Assembly: GCA_026418695.1 (NCBI GenBank)
Contig: JAOAAU010000003.1
Span: 1-57,951 of the forward strand
Direction: 5' to 3'
DNA: 57,951 nt
From: Clostridia bacterium
Lineage (GTDB): Bacteria > Bacillota > Clostridia > Acetivibrionales > JAFADI01
Shown: one piece after another, positions 37,275 through 45,755 of the stretch
Position numbering within the stretch: position 1 is the first letter of the stretch
Layout: every line of letters starts with the position of its first letter
Notes under the pieces: generated by a model
Seen by the model: only the letters and a program-made list of their open reading frames with translations
The model's database searches: none
Told to the model about the DNA's origin: nothing
Made by a program: the position numbers and the translations under genes

Positions 37275-37745
37275 CTGTCGTTTTCCTCCTCAATGATCTC
37301 ATTTCAACAATTTTCAAACCGTTTTCGTATGTAAGACTTATATCTATTCTCTGCATTTATCCGGAATCAACTCAATAAATGAAAAATGATACAAGTAGTA
37401 TCAATCTTAATAGTCTCACTATGTCCAATGCATATTATACCATATTGTAATGCGGTAAAAAACTAAAATTGAAATCCCCCCCTGACTGGGATAATTTCTC
37501 TGAAAATTTTTAAACCAGGTAAAGGCAGCGCTCAATCTTTTTTAAACAATTTATTCAAATTCAGATTTTCAGTTAATTATTTACGGCATTTCGAGGCGAC
37601 TATTTAATATTTTAATGCATTCTGGTAAAATTATCTTAGAAAGTCACAATTGCTTTAATTTTTTTAAGAAATCATCGTCTGTAAATAATTCGAAAACTTC
37701 TAGAAGATTTTTTATTCCATGCCACATCCATGATGAGGAGGAAAA
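37275..37745. other. AT-rich divergent intergenic region
   Basis: About 470 bp between the minus-strand methyltransferase and the plus-strand Lrp gene. There is no ORF above background and no clear terminator or riboswitch. It must hold both promoters. Confidence 0.5.
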
Positions 37746-38198
37746 ATGGATAATATTGACGTTAAAATTCTAAAACTGCTGCAAAAAAACGCGCGTATTA
37801 CAGCTTCCGATATCAGCAACGAAATCAATCTTTCCGTTCCGGCAGTCAGTGACAGGCTAAAGAAGCTGGAAGCCTCGGGTATCATCCAGCAGCATACAAC
37901 CATCATCAACCCCCGGAAAATGAACAAAGATCTCACAGCCATGATGTTCATCAGCCTGGAACGGCCCAAATTCACAGATAAGTTTCTTGAATTTGTAAAC
38001 CAGGAAAACGACATTCTGGAATGCCATTACATCGCGGGAGACTTTGACTATGTTTTAAAAATCGTAACAGAAAACACCTTCAGTCTGGAGCAGCTGCTAA
38101 ACCGGATTAAAAGCGTACCTGGCGTGCAAAAGACTCGAACCATTGTGGTTTTGTCCTCAGTAAAAAACAACTTCTCCGTTTCACCGGAAGAAAAGTAA
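37746..38198 (+). CDS. Lrp/AsnC-family regulator
   Basis: A 150-residue regulator. The N-terminal HTH runs DVKILKLLQKNARITASDISNEINLS to RLKKLEASGIIQ; the C-terminal RAM ligand domain includes ECHYIAGDFDYVLKIV. GAGGAGG precedes the ATG. Its position 21 bp ahead of alanine dehydrogenase suggests it senses alanine or leucine and controls ald, like Bacillus AdeR-type arrangements, though AdeR is not in the Lrp family. Inference from position. Confidence 0.92.
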   Translation: MDNIDVKILKLLQKNARITASDISNEINLSVPAVSDRLKKLEASGIIQQHTTIINPRKMNKDLTAMMFISLERPKFTDKFLEFVNQENDILECHYIAGDFDYVLKIVTENTFSLEQLLNRIKSVPGVQKTRTIVVLSSVKNNFSVSPEEK

Positions 38199-38219
38199 GG
38201 ATTAAGGGAGGAATATAAA

Positions 38220-39356
38220 ATGATCATCGGTGTACCAAAAGAAATCAAGAATAATGAAAACAGGGTTGCAATTACACCCGATGGCGTGTATGCGCTTGTT
38301 AAGCATGGACATAAAGTGATTATAGAAAAATCTGCGGGCCTTGGAAGCGGTATTGAGGACGCAGATTATGAAAAAGCCGGAGCCGTTATTTATGAAGATA
38401 AACAGCAGTTATTTAATGAAGCGGACACCATCGTAAAAGTAAAAGAGCCTTTGGAATGTGAATATGAGCTCTTCAAGGAAGGTCAGACGCTGTTCACTTA
38501 TCTACACCTTGCTCCAAATCAGCCATTGACCCGTGCGCTCCTCAGAAAAAAAATCACAGGGATCGCCTATGAAACCGTACAGCTTCAAAACGGTGCTCTT
38601 CCACTTCTTGCTCCAATGAGCGAAGTCGCTGGCAGAATGTCCGTTCAGGTAGGCGCCAATATGCTTCAAAAATATAATGGCGGAGAAGGTATTCTCCTTG
38701 GCGGTGTACCTGGCGTGCTCCCGGCAGAAGTTATAATCATCGGCGGCGGAGTCGTCGGTGCCAACGCCGCAAAGATGGCTGTCGGACTTGGAGCCAGAGT
38801 AACCATTATGGATATCAATAAAAACAGGCTGTCTTATCTGGATGACGTTTTCGCCGGAAGAGTATCCACCCTGACCTACACTGAGTATAATGCCGCAGAA
38901 ATGGCTAAAAAAGCGGATCTGCTGATTGGTGCAGTGTTGGTTCCCGGGGCCAAAGCCCCCAAGACTGTCACGGCCCAAATGGTTCAAGGAATGAAAAAAG
39001 GCGCTGTCATCGTTGATGTTGCCATCGACCAGGGCGGTTCCATCGAAACCATCGACAGAATTACTACCCATGACAATCCTTGCTATGAGAAGTATGGGGT
39101 TATCCATTACGCCGTCGCCAATATGCCCGGTGCTGTTCCGAGAACCTCTACCTATGCCCTTGCAGGCGTAACTCTCCCCTACCTTTTGAGTATTGCAGAT
39201 AAAGGTGCAGAAAAGGCAATGATGGATGACAAATCCCTGCTGCTCGGTTTAAACACTTACAATGGCAATATCACCTGCCAGGCAGTAGCAGAAAGTATGG
39301 GGTTGGTCTATGTCTCACCTGCTTCCTGCATTGCCGAGTTAAAAATCGCTGGTTAA
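38220..39356 (+). CDS. ald: Alanine dehydrogenase
   Basis: A 378-residue NAD-dependent enzyme that interconverts alanine with pyruvate and ammonia. The N-terminus [20 protein letters not shown] is diagnostic; the Rossmann glycine motif is [20 protein letters not shown] near residue 175. The active-site lysine and histidine regions are present ([13 protein letters not shown]). It follows the Lrp regulator with 21 bp and a GGGAGG site. It probably uses alanine as nitrogen or carbon source, or makes it. Confidence 0.96.
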   Translation: MIIGVPKEIKNNENRVAITPDGVYALVKHGHKVIIEKSAGLGSGIEDADYEKAGAVIYEDKQQLFNEADTIVKVKEPLECEYELFKEGQTLFTYLHLAPNQPLTRALLRKKITGIAYETVQLQNGALPLLAPMSEVAGRMSVQVGANMLQKYNGGEGILLGGVPGVLPAEVIIIGGGVVGANAAKMAVGLGARVTIMDINKNRLSYLDDVFAGRVSTLTYTEYNAAEMAKKADLLIGAVLVPGAKAPKTVTAQMVQGMKKGAVIVDVAIDQGGSIETIDRITTHDNPCYEKYGVIHYAVANMPGAVPRTSTYALAGVTLPYLLSIADKGAEKAMMDDKSLLLGLNTYNGNITCQAVAESMGLVYVSPASCIAELKIAG

Positions 39357-39404
39357 TCTTGCTTGTATCACCCCCTTATGATAGTGAATTAAAAAGCAAA
39401 TTCC

Positions 39405-39462
39405 ACAGAATGGAGCTAGCTGTGTATCCCCTTGTCAAGATACACGGCTGGCTCCATTCTGT
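39405..39462. terminator. Long stem-loop after ald
   Basis: ACAGAATGGAGC ... GTGTATC / GATACAC ... GCTCCATTCTGT: more than 20 bp of near-perfect pairing around a 10-nt loop. There is no strong T run, so it may be a terminator, an RNA stabiliser or the remnant of a palindromic element. Confidence 0.5.
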
Positions 39463-39552
39463 TATCTATTCAATTAAAGTTATATTCCTATCCCCATCTA
39501 CTAGAGAAAGAAGTATATGAATTCAAAGTAAAAAAGGATTCAAGTGAATAAT

Positions 39553-39590
39553 AAACTCACCCCTAACCCCTCTCTTTTCAAAAGAGGGGA
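39553..39590. repeat. REP-like intergenic palindrome
   Basis: A CTCACCCCTAACCCCTCTC / AGAGGGG hairpin, of the type of repeat that recurs in intergenic regions of many bacterial genomes. Non-coding. The surrounding 39463-39715 is AT-rich with no gene. Confidence 0.45.
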
Positions 39591-39715
39591 ACCAGATTTC
39601 CTACTTACATATCCCCTTAGTTATATCCTTTATCGCTGCAAAAATCCATCTTGTGATATAAAAATGTGGTATAATTGTTCAAGTGTAATTATTCTATTTC
39701 AGGAGGAGTTCCACC

Positions 39716-40735
39716 ATGAAAATCATTGATCTTCGCAGTGACACCGTAACCCTGCCGACTCAAGAGATGCGTCAGGCCATGTGCAATGCAGTGGTAGGCG
39801 ATGATGTATATAATGAAGATATAACCGTACAGCAATTGGAGGCACTGGCAGCAAAAATCACAGACAAGGAAGCTGCCCTGTTTGTTCCCAGCGGGACGAT
39901 GGGAAACCAACTGGCCATCATGACACATACAAAGCGTGGTGATGAAATCATTGCCGGTGATTCCAGTCATATTATTGAGCATGAAGTTGGCGCAGCTGCT
40001 GTTCTAGCAGGTGTTACAGTTAGAACCGCCAAAACTCAAAATGGTATTCTATCTTCAAGTGAAGTACTCAAGCTTATTCGAAGTGAGAATATTCATCATC
40101 CGGACACCGGCTTGATCTGTATAGAGAACGCAACAGCAATGGGAACCGTTATGTCTCTGGATGAAATGAAGGAAATTTATGAGACAGCGAAGAAGGCAAA
40201 CATTCCGGTTCATCTTGACGGTGCACGGCTCTTTAATGCAGCCGTCGTTCTTGGTGTAGAAGCTGCTCAAATCACTGCTTACACAGATTCCGTGATGTTC
40301 TGTCTATCCAAAGGTCTCTGCGCGCCTATAGGTTCTATTCTGGCCGGCAGCAGGGAGTTCATAGAAAAAGCGAGACGGAACAGAAAGCTTTTGGGAGGCG
40401 GAATGCGACAGGTTGGAATTCTTGCCGCTGCAGGTATGTTTGCCCTGGAAAAGATGGTTGAAAGGCTTGACGAAGACCACAAGAACGCCAAATTACTGGC
40501 TGAAGCCCTTAGCAGCATCCCGGGTGTGGACGTTGATACCTCCACGGTACAAATCAATATGGTTTTTGCCGATATCAGCAGGACAGGAAAAACTGAAACG
40601 GAATTTGTAGAGGCTATGCTGGAGAAAGGAATCAAAATCAATGAAAGCAAGCCTTTAAGATTTGTTACCAATCATGATGTGAGCCGGCAGGATATTGAGT
40701 TTACCATTGAAACAATCAAAGGAATTTTTGAATAA
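39716..40735 (+). CDS. ltaE: Low-specificity threonine aldolase
   Basis: A 339-residue PLP enzyme that splits threonine or allo-threonine into glycine and acetaldehyde. IDLRSDTVTLPTQEMRQAM at the N-terminus is diagnostic; the PLP lysine is in MFCLSKGLCAPIGS near residue 200, and IPVHLDGARLFNA precedes it. GGAGGAG precedes the ATG. It is monocistronic with a terminator shared with the next, convergent gene. Confidence 0.94.
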   Translation: MKIIDLRSDTVTLPTQEMRQAMCNAVVGDDVYNEDITVQQLEALAAKITDKEAALFVPSGTMGNQLAIMTHTKRGDEIIAGDSSHIIEHEVGAAAVLAGVTVRTAKTQNGILSSSEVLKLIRSENIHHPDTGLICIENATAMGTVMSLDEMKEIYETAKKANIPVHLDGARLFNAAVVLGVEAAQITAYTDSVMFCLSKGLCAPIGSILAGSREFIEKARRNRKLLGGGMRQVGILAAAGMFALEKMVERLDEDHKNAKLLAEALSSIPGVDVDTSTVQINMVFADISRTGKTETEFVEAMLEKGIKINESKPLRFVTNHDVSRQDIEFTIETIKGIFE

Positions 40736-40759
40736 ATCGTTATCTATCAGTAAGTTTTG

Positions 40760-40797
40760 AGCCAATATAGGATTAAGCTCCCATATTGGCTTTATTA
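40760..40797. terminator. Bidirectional terminator
   Basis: GCCAATAT/ATATTGGC arms between the convergent threonine aldolase and acyltransferase genes; it overlaps the last codons of the latter. Confidence 0.7.
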
Positions 40798-41879
40798 CTA
40801 TCACCAAACAATTTATTTGCTTCTCCGGAGGGAACGCCACCCAGATAGGATGCCGCAGGCGTAAAACTGATTACATAGACGAATATGGCTGTGCATACAA
40901 CATTTGCGATGAAGAGCAGCCCCATTCCAATGCTTCCGTCCCACAGTCCGGGCAACCCGATTTTCCTTACGGCGCCCTTTAAAAGCACCAGGATTAAGAT
41001 ATGACTTAAGTAAATCAAAAAAGATTGTTTTGACAGCCAATCCAGAATATCTCCGATTCTCGTACTTGTATCCTTCAGTTTCAAAGCTGCTGTATAGAAG
41101 AAAAAGAAGCTTGTCATGCAGTAAAGCATCACCGTAGGCTTGATGGAATCAGCATTGGTTTGAGTAAAAATGCTGTCCGAAATTAAAACCAAAAAGCTGA
41201 TACCCCAGATCACTCCGGAGATTCCCCATCCTTTCAGATATCTTTCCCGCCATCCTTCCATTCTGCCGACAGCCACCATTCCGAATACAAAGAAGAACAA
41301 CCAAGGGAGGAAGGATTCGTAATAAGGAATCCAGGTCCGCGGAAGGATTCTGGCAACCTTTATATTCTGAAGGTAAATCCCAGTCTGAAAATACAGGGTG
41401 ATAGCAAAGGAGAAAAGCAGCGTAGCCCCTTCCCATCTTGCAAGCAGCATCTTTAGCAGGGGGTAAAGCAAATACATCTGAAGAATAATAATTACAAAAT
41501 AAAGGTGCAGGTCTCCCGTTCCAAATAGTATATTCTTCATAAAGGAGCCTCCGAATTGATATATATCGGAAAAAGCTTCCTTGTAATGGCCGCGGAGATT
41601 GAACAGAACATAGATGGTTGTCCAAATCAAATAGGGAATCACGATTTTCTTAAATCTTTTTTGTATAAACTCCGAATAGCTGAGATTTTTCTTCCCAACC
41701 TCCGAATACGCCAGTAAAAAACCCGAGAGGATGATAAACAATGGAACTGCGTATCTCATGGCCTGATTCCAGGCATAGGCTGCCCTACTGCTGTAAACAT
41801 ATATTCCTGTAACATGGATGGCGATTACGGATAAAGCCGCAACAGCCCGGATAAAATCAAACTCTCTAAGTCTTCTCAA
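40773..41879 (-). CDS. Acyltransferase family 3 membrane protein (OafA-like)
   Basis: A 368-residue protein with about ten membrane helices and the acyltransferase-3 N-terminus REFDFIRAVAALSVIAIHVTG, whose His in AIHVTG is the presumed catalytic residue. Members O-acetylate surface polysaccharides or other glycans. The start is TTG with AAGGGGTG upstream. No polysaccharide genes are adjacent, so the acceptor is unknown. Its C-terminus overlaps the terminator hairpin. Confidence 0.88.
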   Translation of the reverse strand: MRRLREFDFIRAVAALSVIAIHVTGIYVYSSRAAYAWNQAMRYAVPLFIILSGFLLAYSEVGKKNLSYSEFIQKRFKKIVIPYLIWTTIYVLFNLRGHYKEAFSDIYQFGGSFMKNILFGTGDLHLYFVIIILQMYLLYPLLKMLLARWEGATLLFSFAITLYFQTGIYLQNIKVARILPRTWIPYYESFLPWLFFFVFGMVAVGRMEGWRERYLKGWGISGVIWGISFLVLISDSIFTQTNADSIKPTVMLYCMTSFFFFYTAALKLKDTSTRIGDILDWLSKQSFLIYLSHILILVLLKGAVRKIGLPGLWDGSIGMGLLFIANVVCTAIFVYVISFTPAASYLGGVPSGEANKLFGDSNKANMGA

Positions 41880-41944
41880 TACATTGCACCCCTTAACTTT
41901 AACTTGATGACCCTCCTTCTATACTATATCATATTTTAAAAATC

Positions 41945-41982
41945 CCAAAAACAAATCCGGGGAAAGATTTCTTTCCCCGGAT
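41945..41982 (-). terminator. Terminator of the small membrane-protein pair
   Basis: A perfect 12-bp stem ATCCGGGGAAAG/CTTTCCCCGGAT with a 4-nt loop and TTTGTTTTT on the minus strand. Confidence 0.85.
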
Positions 41983-42016
41983 CACTAAGTACTTCCAAAA
42001 CCCTTGCAATTCTATG

Positions 42017-42130
42017 TTACTCCTCACGGAATCCGCCGCCGCAGAAGCAGAAAAGAATAATGATCACAATAATAATCCAAATCCACTGGTTTCCAAAACC
42101 GAAAAAGCCATAACCTCTGTCATCTGGCAT
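42017..42130 (-). CDS. 37-residue small membrane protein (YjcZ-like)
   Basis: A short ORF with GGGAG 11 bp upstream of its ATG. The protein starts MPDDRGYGFFGFGNQ, has a hydrophobic run (IWIIIVIIILFCFC), and ends GGGFREE. This aromatic/glycine start plus one membrane helix resembles YjcZ-type proteins found in spore formers. It is 160 bp downstream of a second protein of the same kind and ends at a strong terminator. Confidence 0.6.
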   Translation of the reverse strand: MPDDRGYGFFGFGNQWIWIIIVIIILFCFCGGGFREE

Positions 42131-42291
42131 AAAGAATTCACTCCCTTCCATTTAGTTTAAAACAACAAGATTCTTACGTTTCTTAAACCAAATTTGTGAA
42201 TCCGGTAGCCGTAAATCCTTCATGAAGATAACAGGACGCGTACCTTTTTCGTTAGTATATTTGTGATACTCTGAGTGTATCCGAAAGCGGC

Positions 42292-42414
42292 TTAATCTTT
42301 GCAGCCATAGCCATAATTGCGGTTGCAGAAGAACAGTAATAAGAACAGGATAATAAACCAAAGCAGTTCGTCATTGTCAAAAATTCCTCCGAGGAATCCA
42401 GTTCTTTCACCCAT
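42292..42414 (-). CDS. 40-residue small membrane protein
   Basis: A short ORF with AAAAGGAGG 7 bp upstream of its ATG. The protein starts MGERTGFLGGIFDNDELLW, has one hydrophobic helix (FIILFLLLFFC) and ends NRNYGYGCKD. The layout (Gly-rich start, one helix, Cys/aromatic tail) is like its downstream neighbour at 42017-42130, so the two may be paralogues. Function unknown; a spore or envelope role is only inference. Confidence 0.6.
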   Translation of the reverse strand: MGERTGFLGGIFDNDELLWFIILFLLLFFCNRNYGYGCKD

Positions 42415-42580
42415 GAGAGATGCCTCCTTTTTACTCGATAATATCTGATACCATAGTATTCAAAGGGGTATAAATTTGTTACACCCGATGCTAACCTTCA
42501 TTTCCGCCACGGGTGAATGATGAAAACGAAAAAGCAAATACTAATAGGATATTGATAATCATTGATGTGGAGGTATTCCT

Positions 42581-42853
42581 ATGGAATTTGAAAAGGCCGG
42601 CTTTATTAACGATTGGGACAAATGGAAAGGAACCCTTTCCAAAGCTGTCAACCTCGGACAGGCTGCGGGTTTATCACAGAATACCATTGAAAAAATGGCC
42701 GTAAAAATAGGGAGTTTTCTTACAGCCGCCGTAGACCCTGAAAACAGAGAGGAAAGACTTCTGCAGGAATTGTGGAAGGTTGGAGACGATGATGATAGAA
42801 AAGCTCTGGCAAGAATGATTGTGAAACTGGTTCAAGTCGATACAAAACACTAA
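42581..42853 (+). CDS. DUF3243-family protein
   Basis: A 90-residue helical protein that matches the DUF3243 pattern: DWDKWKGTLSKAVNLG near residue 11, then IGSFLTAAVDPENREERLLQELWKV and a KALARMIVKLV helix. Bacillus YmfJ belongs to this family; function unknown. GGAGG precedes the ATG by 8 bp. Monocistronic, with a terminator shared with the convergent TetR gene. Confidence 0.85.
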   Translation: MEFEKAGFINDWDKWKGTLSKAVNLGQAAGLSQNTIEKMAVKIGSFLTAAVDPENREERLLQELWKVGDDDDRKALARMIVKLVQVDTKH

Positions 42854-42868
42854 TATTTTGCCGCAGAA

Positions 42869-42897
42869 AAGGGAATGTCGCAAATTGACATTCCCTT
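42869..42897. terminator. Terminator between DUF3243 and tetR
   Basis: An AAGGGAATGTC/GACATTCCCTT stem with a 7-nt loop, with A-rich and T/C-rich flanks. Confidence 0.8.
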
Positions 42898-42951
42898 CTT
42901 CATTAACGTACCAGACTTTGATGCTTATTAAGAATGACAGCAGCATCCGTT

Positions 42952-43593
42952 TTATATTGAATTATCTGCCACGAAGTTATCTTTCGCATACTTGATATAG
43001 ATGTCATTGAAAGCTTTGATGAACTTTTCTTTGACCTCAGCCTGATCAAAACCGTAAAAATCCGACCATTTTTCATTCAGTGTAATGAACATAACAATGG
43101 GCATAAAGCTTAGAAAGAACATCTTGATCATCATATCTTCCCTGTCCCCGATCTCAACCCCATGGTTTTGCATCTCCGGAATTGCACCCCCGAAGACCGG
43201 ATTCAATGCTTTGATGATATCCATACTTTCAGGAGAATCCTTCAAAAGCTCCACAACAAGGATTTTAAACAATTCCTTCCTTTCATTGTTATAGTTCAGA
43301 ATTCTTTTATAAAATTCCGGAATGGATTCCTTTAACGAGGATGTATTCTCTATGGAGTTCATTCTCTGAGTATAAGTATCCTCTGTCTTCACCCGGATTA
43401 GCTCTTCAAGGATTTTTCTTTTGTTCTCGAAGTAATAATACGGGAGCGCTTTATTCACATTGGCTCGTTTCGCAATCTCGGCAATACTTGCCGCATCGTA
43501 TCCTTTTTCTGAAAAAACTTGCCTTGCAGAATTCAGAATTCTTATTTTCGCAGCTTCATCTTTCAGCGTTTCTTCCTTCGTTTTTCTGGCCAT
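42952..43593 (-). CDS. TetR-family transcriptional regulator
   Basis: A 213-residue protein with the TetR N-terminal HTH: ILNSARQVFSEKGYDAASIAEIAKRANVNKALPYYYFENKR. The C-terminal 140 residues form the variable ligand domain. GGAGAGG precedes the ATG. No obvious target lies divergent within 300 bp other than the M50 protease gene, so it may regulate itself or that gene. Ligand unknown. Confidence 0.92.
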   Translation of the reverse strand: MARKTKEETLKDEAAKIRILNSARQVFSEKGYDAASIAEIAKRANVNKALPYYYFENKRKILEELIRVKTEDTYTQRMNSIENTSSLKESIPEFYKRILNYNNERKELFKILVVELLKDSPESMDIIKALNPVFGGAIPEMQNHGVEIGDREDMMIKMFFLSFMPIVMFITLNEKWSDFYGFDQAEVKEKFIKAFNDIYIKYAKDNFVADNSI

Positions 43594-43943
43594 AAATCCT
43601 CTCCAAAATTAATTAAACTTTTAATTAAATAATATCATTTTATTCCCTTTATGAACAGATTTTCCATCACATTTCTTCCCGCTTTCAGTATTTGCAGTCT
43701 TCCCGTTCGTCAGACTAAAATTCAGGATTCAACGTAAAATATATAGCTGTATGTTTTACAAGAGCATACTAAATTTATTCTGATTTTGTTAAACCGTACA
43801 CCTTGAGAGCCCATTGATTACGCAGTTCTACATGCTAATTTCGTGGTGTACTCAAAATAAAAATGCTTTATATTTCAAAGGGAATTGTTTCTCATATCGA
43901 AGCAATATCCTCATCCTTTACATGATTTATTAGGAGAAGCGCT
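43594..43943. other. Divergent tetR / M50 protease region with TTAATTAA pair
   Basis: About 350 bp, AT-rich. TTAATTAA occurs at 43609-43616 and again at 43621-43628, each self-palindromic and 12 bp apart, 15 bp upstream of the tetR start. This could be the TetR operator but is also easily formed by chance in AT-rich DNA. Nothing else is seen. Confidence 0.35.
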
Positions 43944-44819
43944 ATGGATAGAAGATTCGATGAAGAAGATATTGAAAAAATTGATGACAAAGTATATGAT
44001 TTCGAGCCATTACCAGAAGTAAAACAGAAAGGCTCCCCAAAATTCAAAAAGGGGCTTTGGGCTGCATTAGGAGGATTGGGTCTCCTTCTCCTGAAATTTA
44101 AAACCGTGCTTCTTTTTGCTCTGGGTAAAATGAAGTTTCTTTTTATCTTCCTGAAGCTCGGGAAGCTCCTGACCACCTTTGGATCCATGCTGCTCATGAT
44201 CGTAGTCTATGCCAGGATTTATAGCTGGAAGTTCGCCGTTGGGTTCGTTCTTTTGTTGTTTGTTCATGAGTTGGGTCACTATTGGACAGCCAAATATTTA
44301 AAGCTGAATGTCTCTGTCCCGGTATTTATTCCCTTTTTCGGTGCACTGATCAGCATGAAAGAGATGCCAAAGGACGCAGTAACTGAAGCAAAGATGGCAG
44401 CTGGAGGTCCCCTGCTTGGCAGTCTTGGTGCTTTGGTTTGTTTTGCCCTTTATTCGTCAACGGGAGAAAACTTTTACCTGGCGCTGACATATACAGGGTT
44501 TATGATTAATTTATTCAACCTGATCCCCGTACACCCCTTGGACGGAGGCCGTATCGTATCTGCCATTTCGCCGCTGCTGTGGCTTATCGGTCTTCCAATC
44601 ATGCTGTATTTCTCCATCAAATACTTCAGTCCGATAATGATTCTATTAATAATTTTGGGAAGCATTCAGGTATACCAGCATTACAAATCCCCAAACAAGG
44701 AATACTATAATACACCATGGGCTACGCGTATTCTTTTCGCCACTATCTATTTTGGGTTGGGAATACTTTTGGGAATTGGCACGATGTACATCCATAGCCT
44801 GCACTCCGTGCAGTTTTAA
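43944..44819 (+). CDS. Site-2 protease-type (M50) intramembrane metalloprotease
   Basis: A 291-residue multi-pass membrane protein. The zinc motif HELGH lies in FVHELGHYW near residue 110, and the second half of the site is in NLFNLIPVHPLDGGR near 190. The N-terminal 40 residues are acidic and cytoplasmic. No PDZ domain is present, so it resembles the SpoIVFB-like or YydH-like small M50 enzymes. AGGAG precedes the ATG. Substrate unknown. Confidence 0.87.
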   Translation: MDRRFDEEDIEKIDDKVYDFEPLPEVKQKGSPKFKKGLWAALGGLGLLLLKFKTVLLFALGKMKFLFIFLKLGKLLTTFGSMLLMIVVYARIYSWKFAVGFVLLLFVHELGHYWTAKYLKLNVSVPVFIPFFGALISMKEMPKDAVTEAKMAAGGPLLGSLGALVCFALYSSTGENFYLALTYTGFMINLFNLIPVHPLDGGRIVSAISPLLWLIGLPIMLYFSIKYFSPIMILLIILGSIQVYQHYKSPNKEYYNTPWATRILFATIYFGLGILLGIGTMYIHSLHSVQF

Positions 44820-44851
44820 GGTAATCACGCGCAGAAGACCTTCCCAATTTA

Positions 44852-45394
44852 TTATTGCGGCTTACACACAATTTCCATAATTCTCGTCTTAAAGATACTG
44901 CTGGCATGAGAAGGCTTGATCATTACAGCCGTATCGGCCCCCTCACAGTTTCCGCCTATTGCAATCACAGGCTCGCCATATGGAATCAATCCCGCGTCCA
45001 GAGCCATGATGGAGACTTCTACACATACCTTGACTCCCTGACCAAGCATTCTCAGCGTATGTGCAATGATTTCAACAGGATAGGCACCTCCGAAGCTTCT
45101 GCTGATACCACGCTCTGCTCCGCTCAATACATGGGTCGTGGTAAGTACCTTCATGCCTGCTTCCGTAAGTTCCTGACGCACTTCCTCCGGCATTTCGTTC
45201 TTTCCTTCTTCCTCAAAGCCATTGACATGGGTTACGCAAACGACTTGAATATCCGTGAGGTTTTTCAACAACCTGGCTGTTTCCCCAGAGCAGGAAGCAA
45301 TCACAATGTGATTTATACCCCTTTGCATCGCTGTCTCCACAGCAAGTTTTACCGTTTTCGATGTATTGATTTTACCCTCAGTTAAATAGTACAT
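44852..45394 (-). CDS. Stand-alone pyruvate kinase C-terminal-domain-like protein
   Basis: A 180-residue protein with the alpha/beta fold of the pyruvate kinase regulatory domain: TVKLAVETAMQRGINHIVIASCSGETARLL, then VVCVTHVNGF and the C-terminal PVIAIGGNCEGADTAVMIKP. There is no catalytic barrel. Such stand-alone forms occur in anaerobes and archaea without known activity. ATG at 45394 has GGAGGA upstream. It precedes the tautomerase gene's neighbour by 90 bp but reads the same way. Confidence 0.78.
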   Translation of the reverse strand: MYYLTEGKINTSKTVKLAVETAMQRGINHIVIASCSGETARLLKNLTDIQVVCVTHVNGFEEEGKNEMPEEVRQELTEAGMKVLTTTHVLSGAERGISRSFGGAYPVEIIAHTLRMLGQGVKVCVEVSIMALDAGLIPYGEPVIAIGGNCEGADTAVMIKPSHASSIFKTRIMEIVCKPQ

Positions 45395-45505
45395 ATGCTT
45401 TTCCTCCGGATTAAGCAATAAATATTCCAACTAAAATAATAGGCTTACAGCGAGGAAAAGTAAAGTCTTTCATCCTTAAACAACCTGATAAATTCCTCAA
45501 CATGA

Positions 45506-45531
45506 AAGAAACCCGTCTTTACGGGTTTCTT
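45506..45531 (-). terminator. Terminator overlapping the tautomerase stop
   Basis: An AAGAAACCCGT/ACGGGTTTCTT stem with a 4-nt loop. Its 5' arm contains the final codons of the tautomerase gene; a T/C tail follows on the minus strand. Confidence 0.75.
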
Positions 45532-45713
45532 GGCTGATCGGAAATTGTTCCTGCGATGGCCCAGTTATCCTTTTCAACTTCCTCAAATATGACCTGTATC
45601 GATTCCATCCTCACCTTAAGTATTCTTACCATATCCTCGGTAATAGCTTTTGCAAGTTCCTTTTTTTGATCCAGTGTTCGTCCCCGCCACAATTCGATAC
45701 GGACAATGGGCAT
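45519..45713 (-). CDS. 4-oxalocrotonate tautomerase-like protein
   Basis: A 64-residue tautomerase superfamily protein. After Met removal the catalytic Pro is N-terminal: MPIVRIELWRGRTLDQKKEL. The start at 45713 has GGGGAGG upstream; the alternative at 45719 would place Asn first and lose the catalytic proline. It probably acts as an oligomer on keto-enol substrates; the substrate is unknown. Confidence 0.88.
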   Translation of the reverse strand: MPIVRIELWRGRTLDQKKELAKAITEDMVRILKVRMESIQVIFEEVEKDNWAIAGTISDQPRNP

Positions 45714-45755
45714 ATTCACACCTCCCCGCCTGAAACCCGGTCCTGCCCCAATCCA

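Noticed and set aside
44458-45385. Plus-strand frames overlapping the pyruvate-kinase-domain gene (for example 44855-45385)
   Set aside because: They are shadows of the minus-strand gene, which has a ribosome site and family match.
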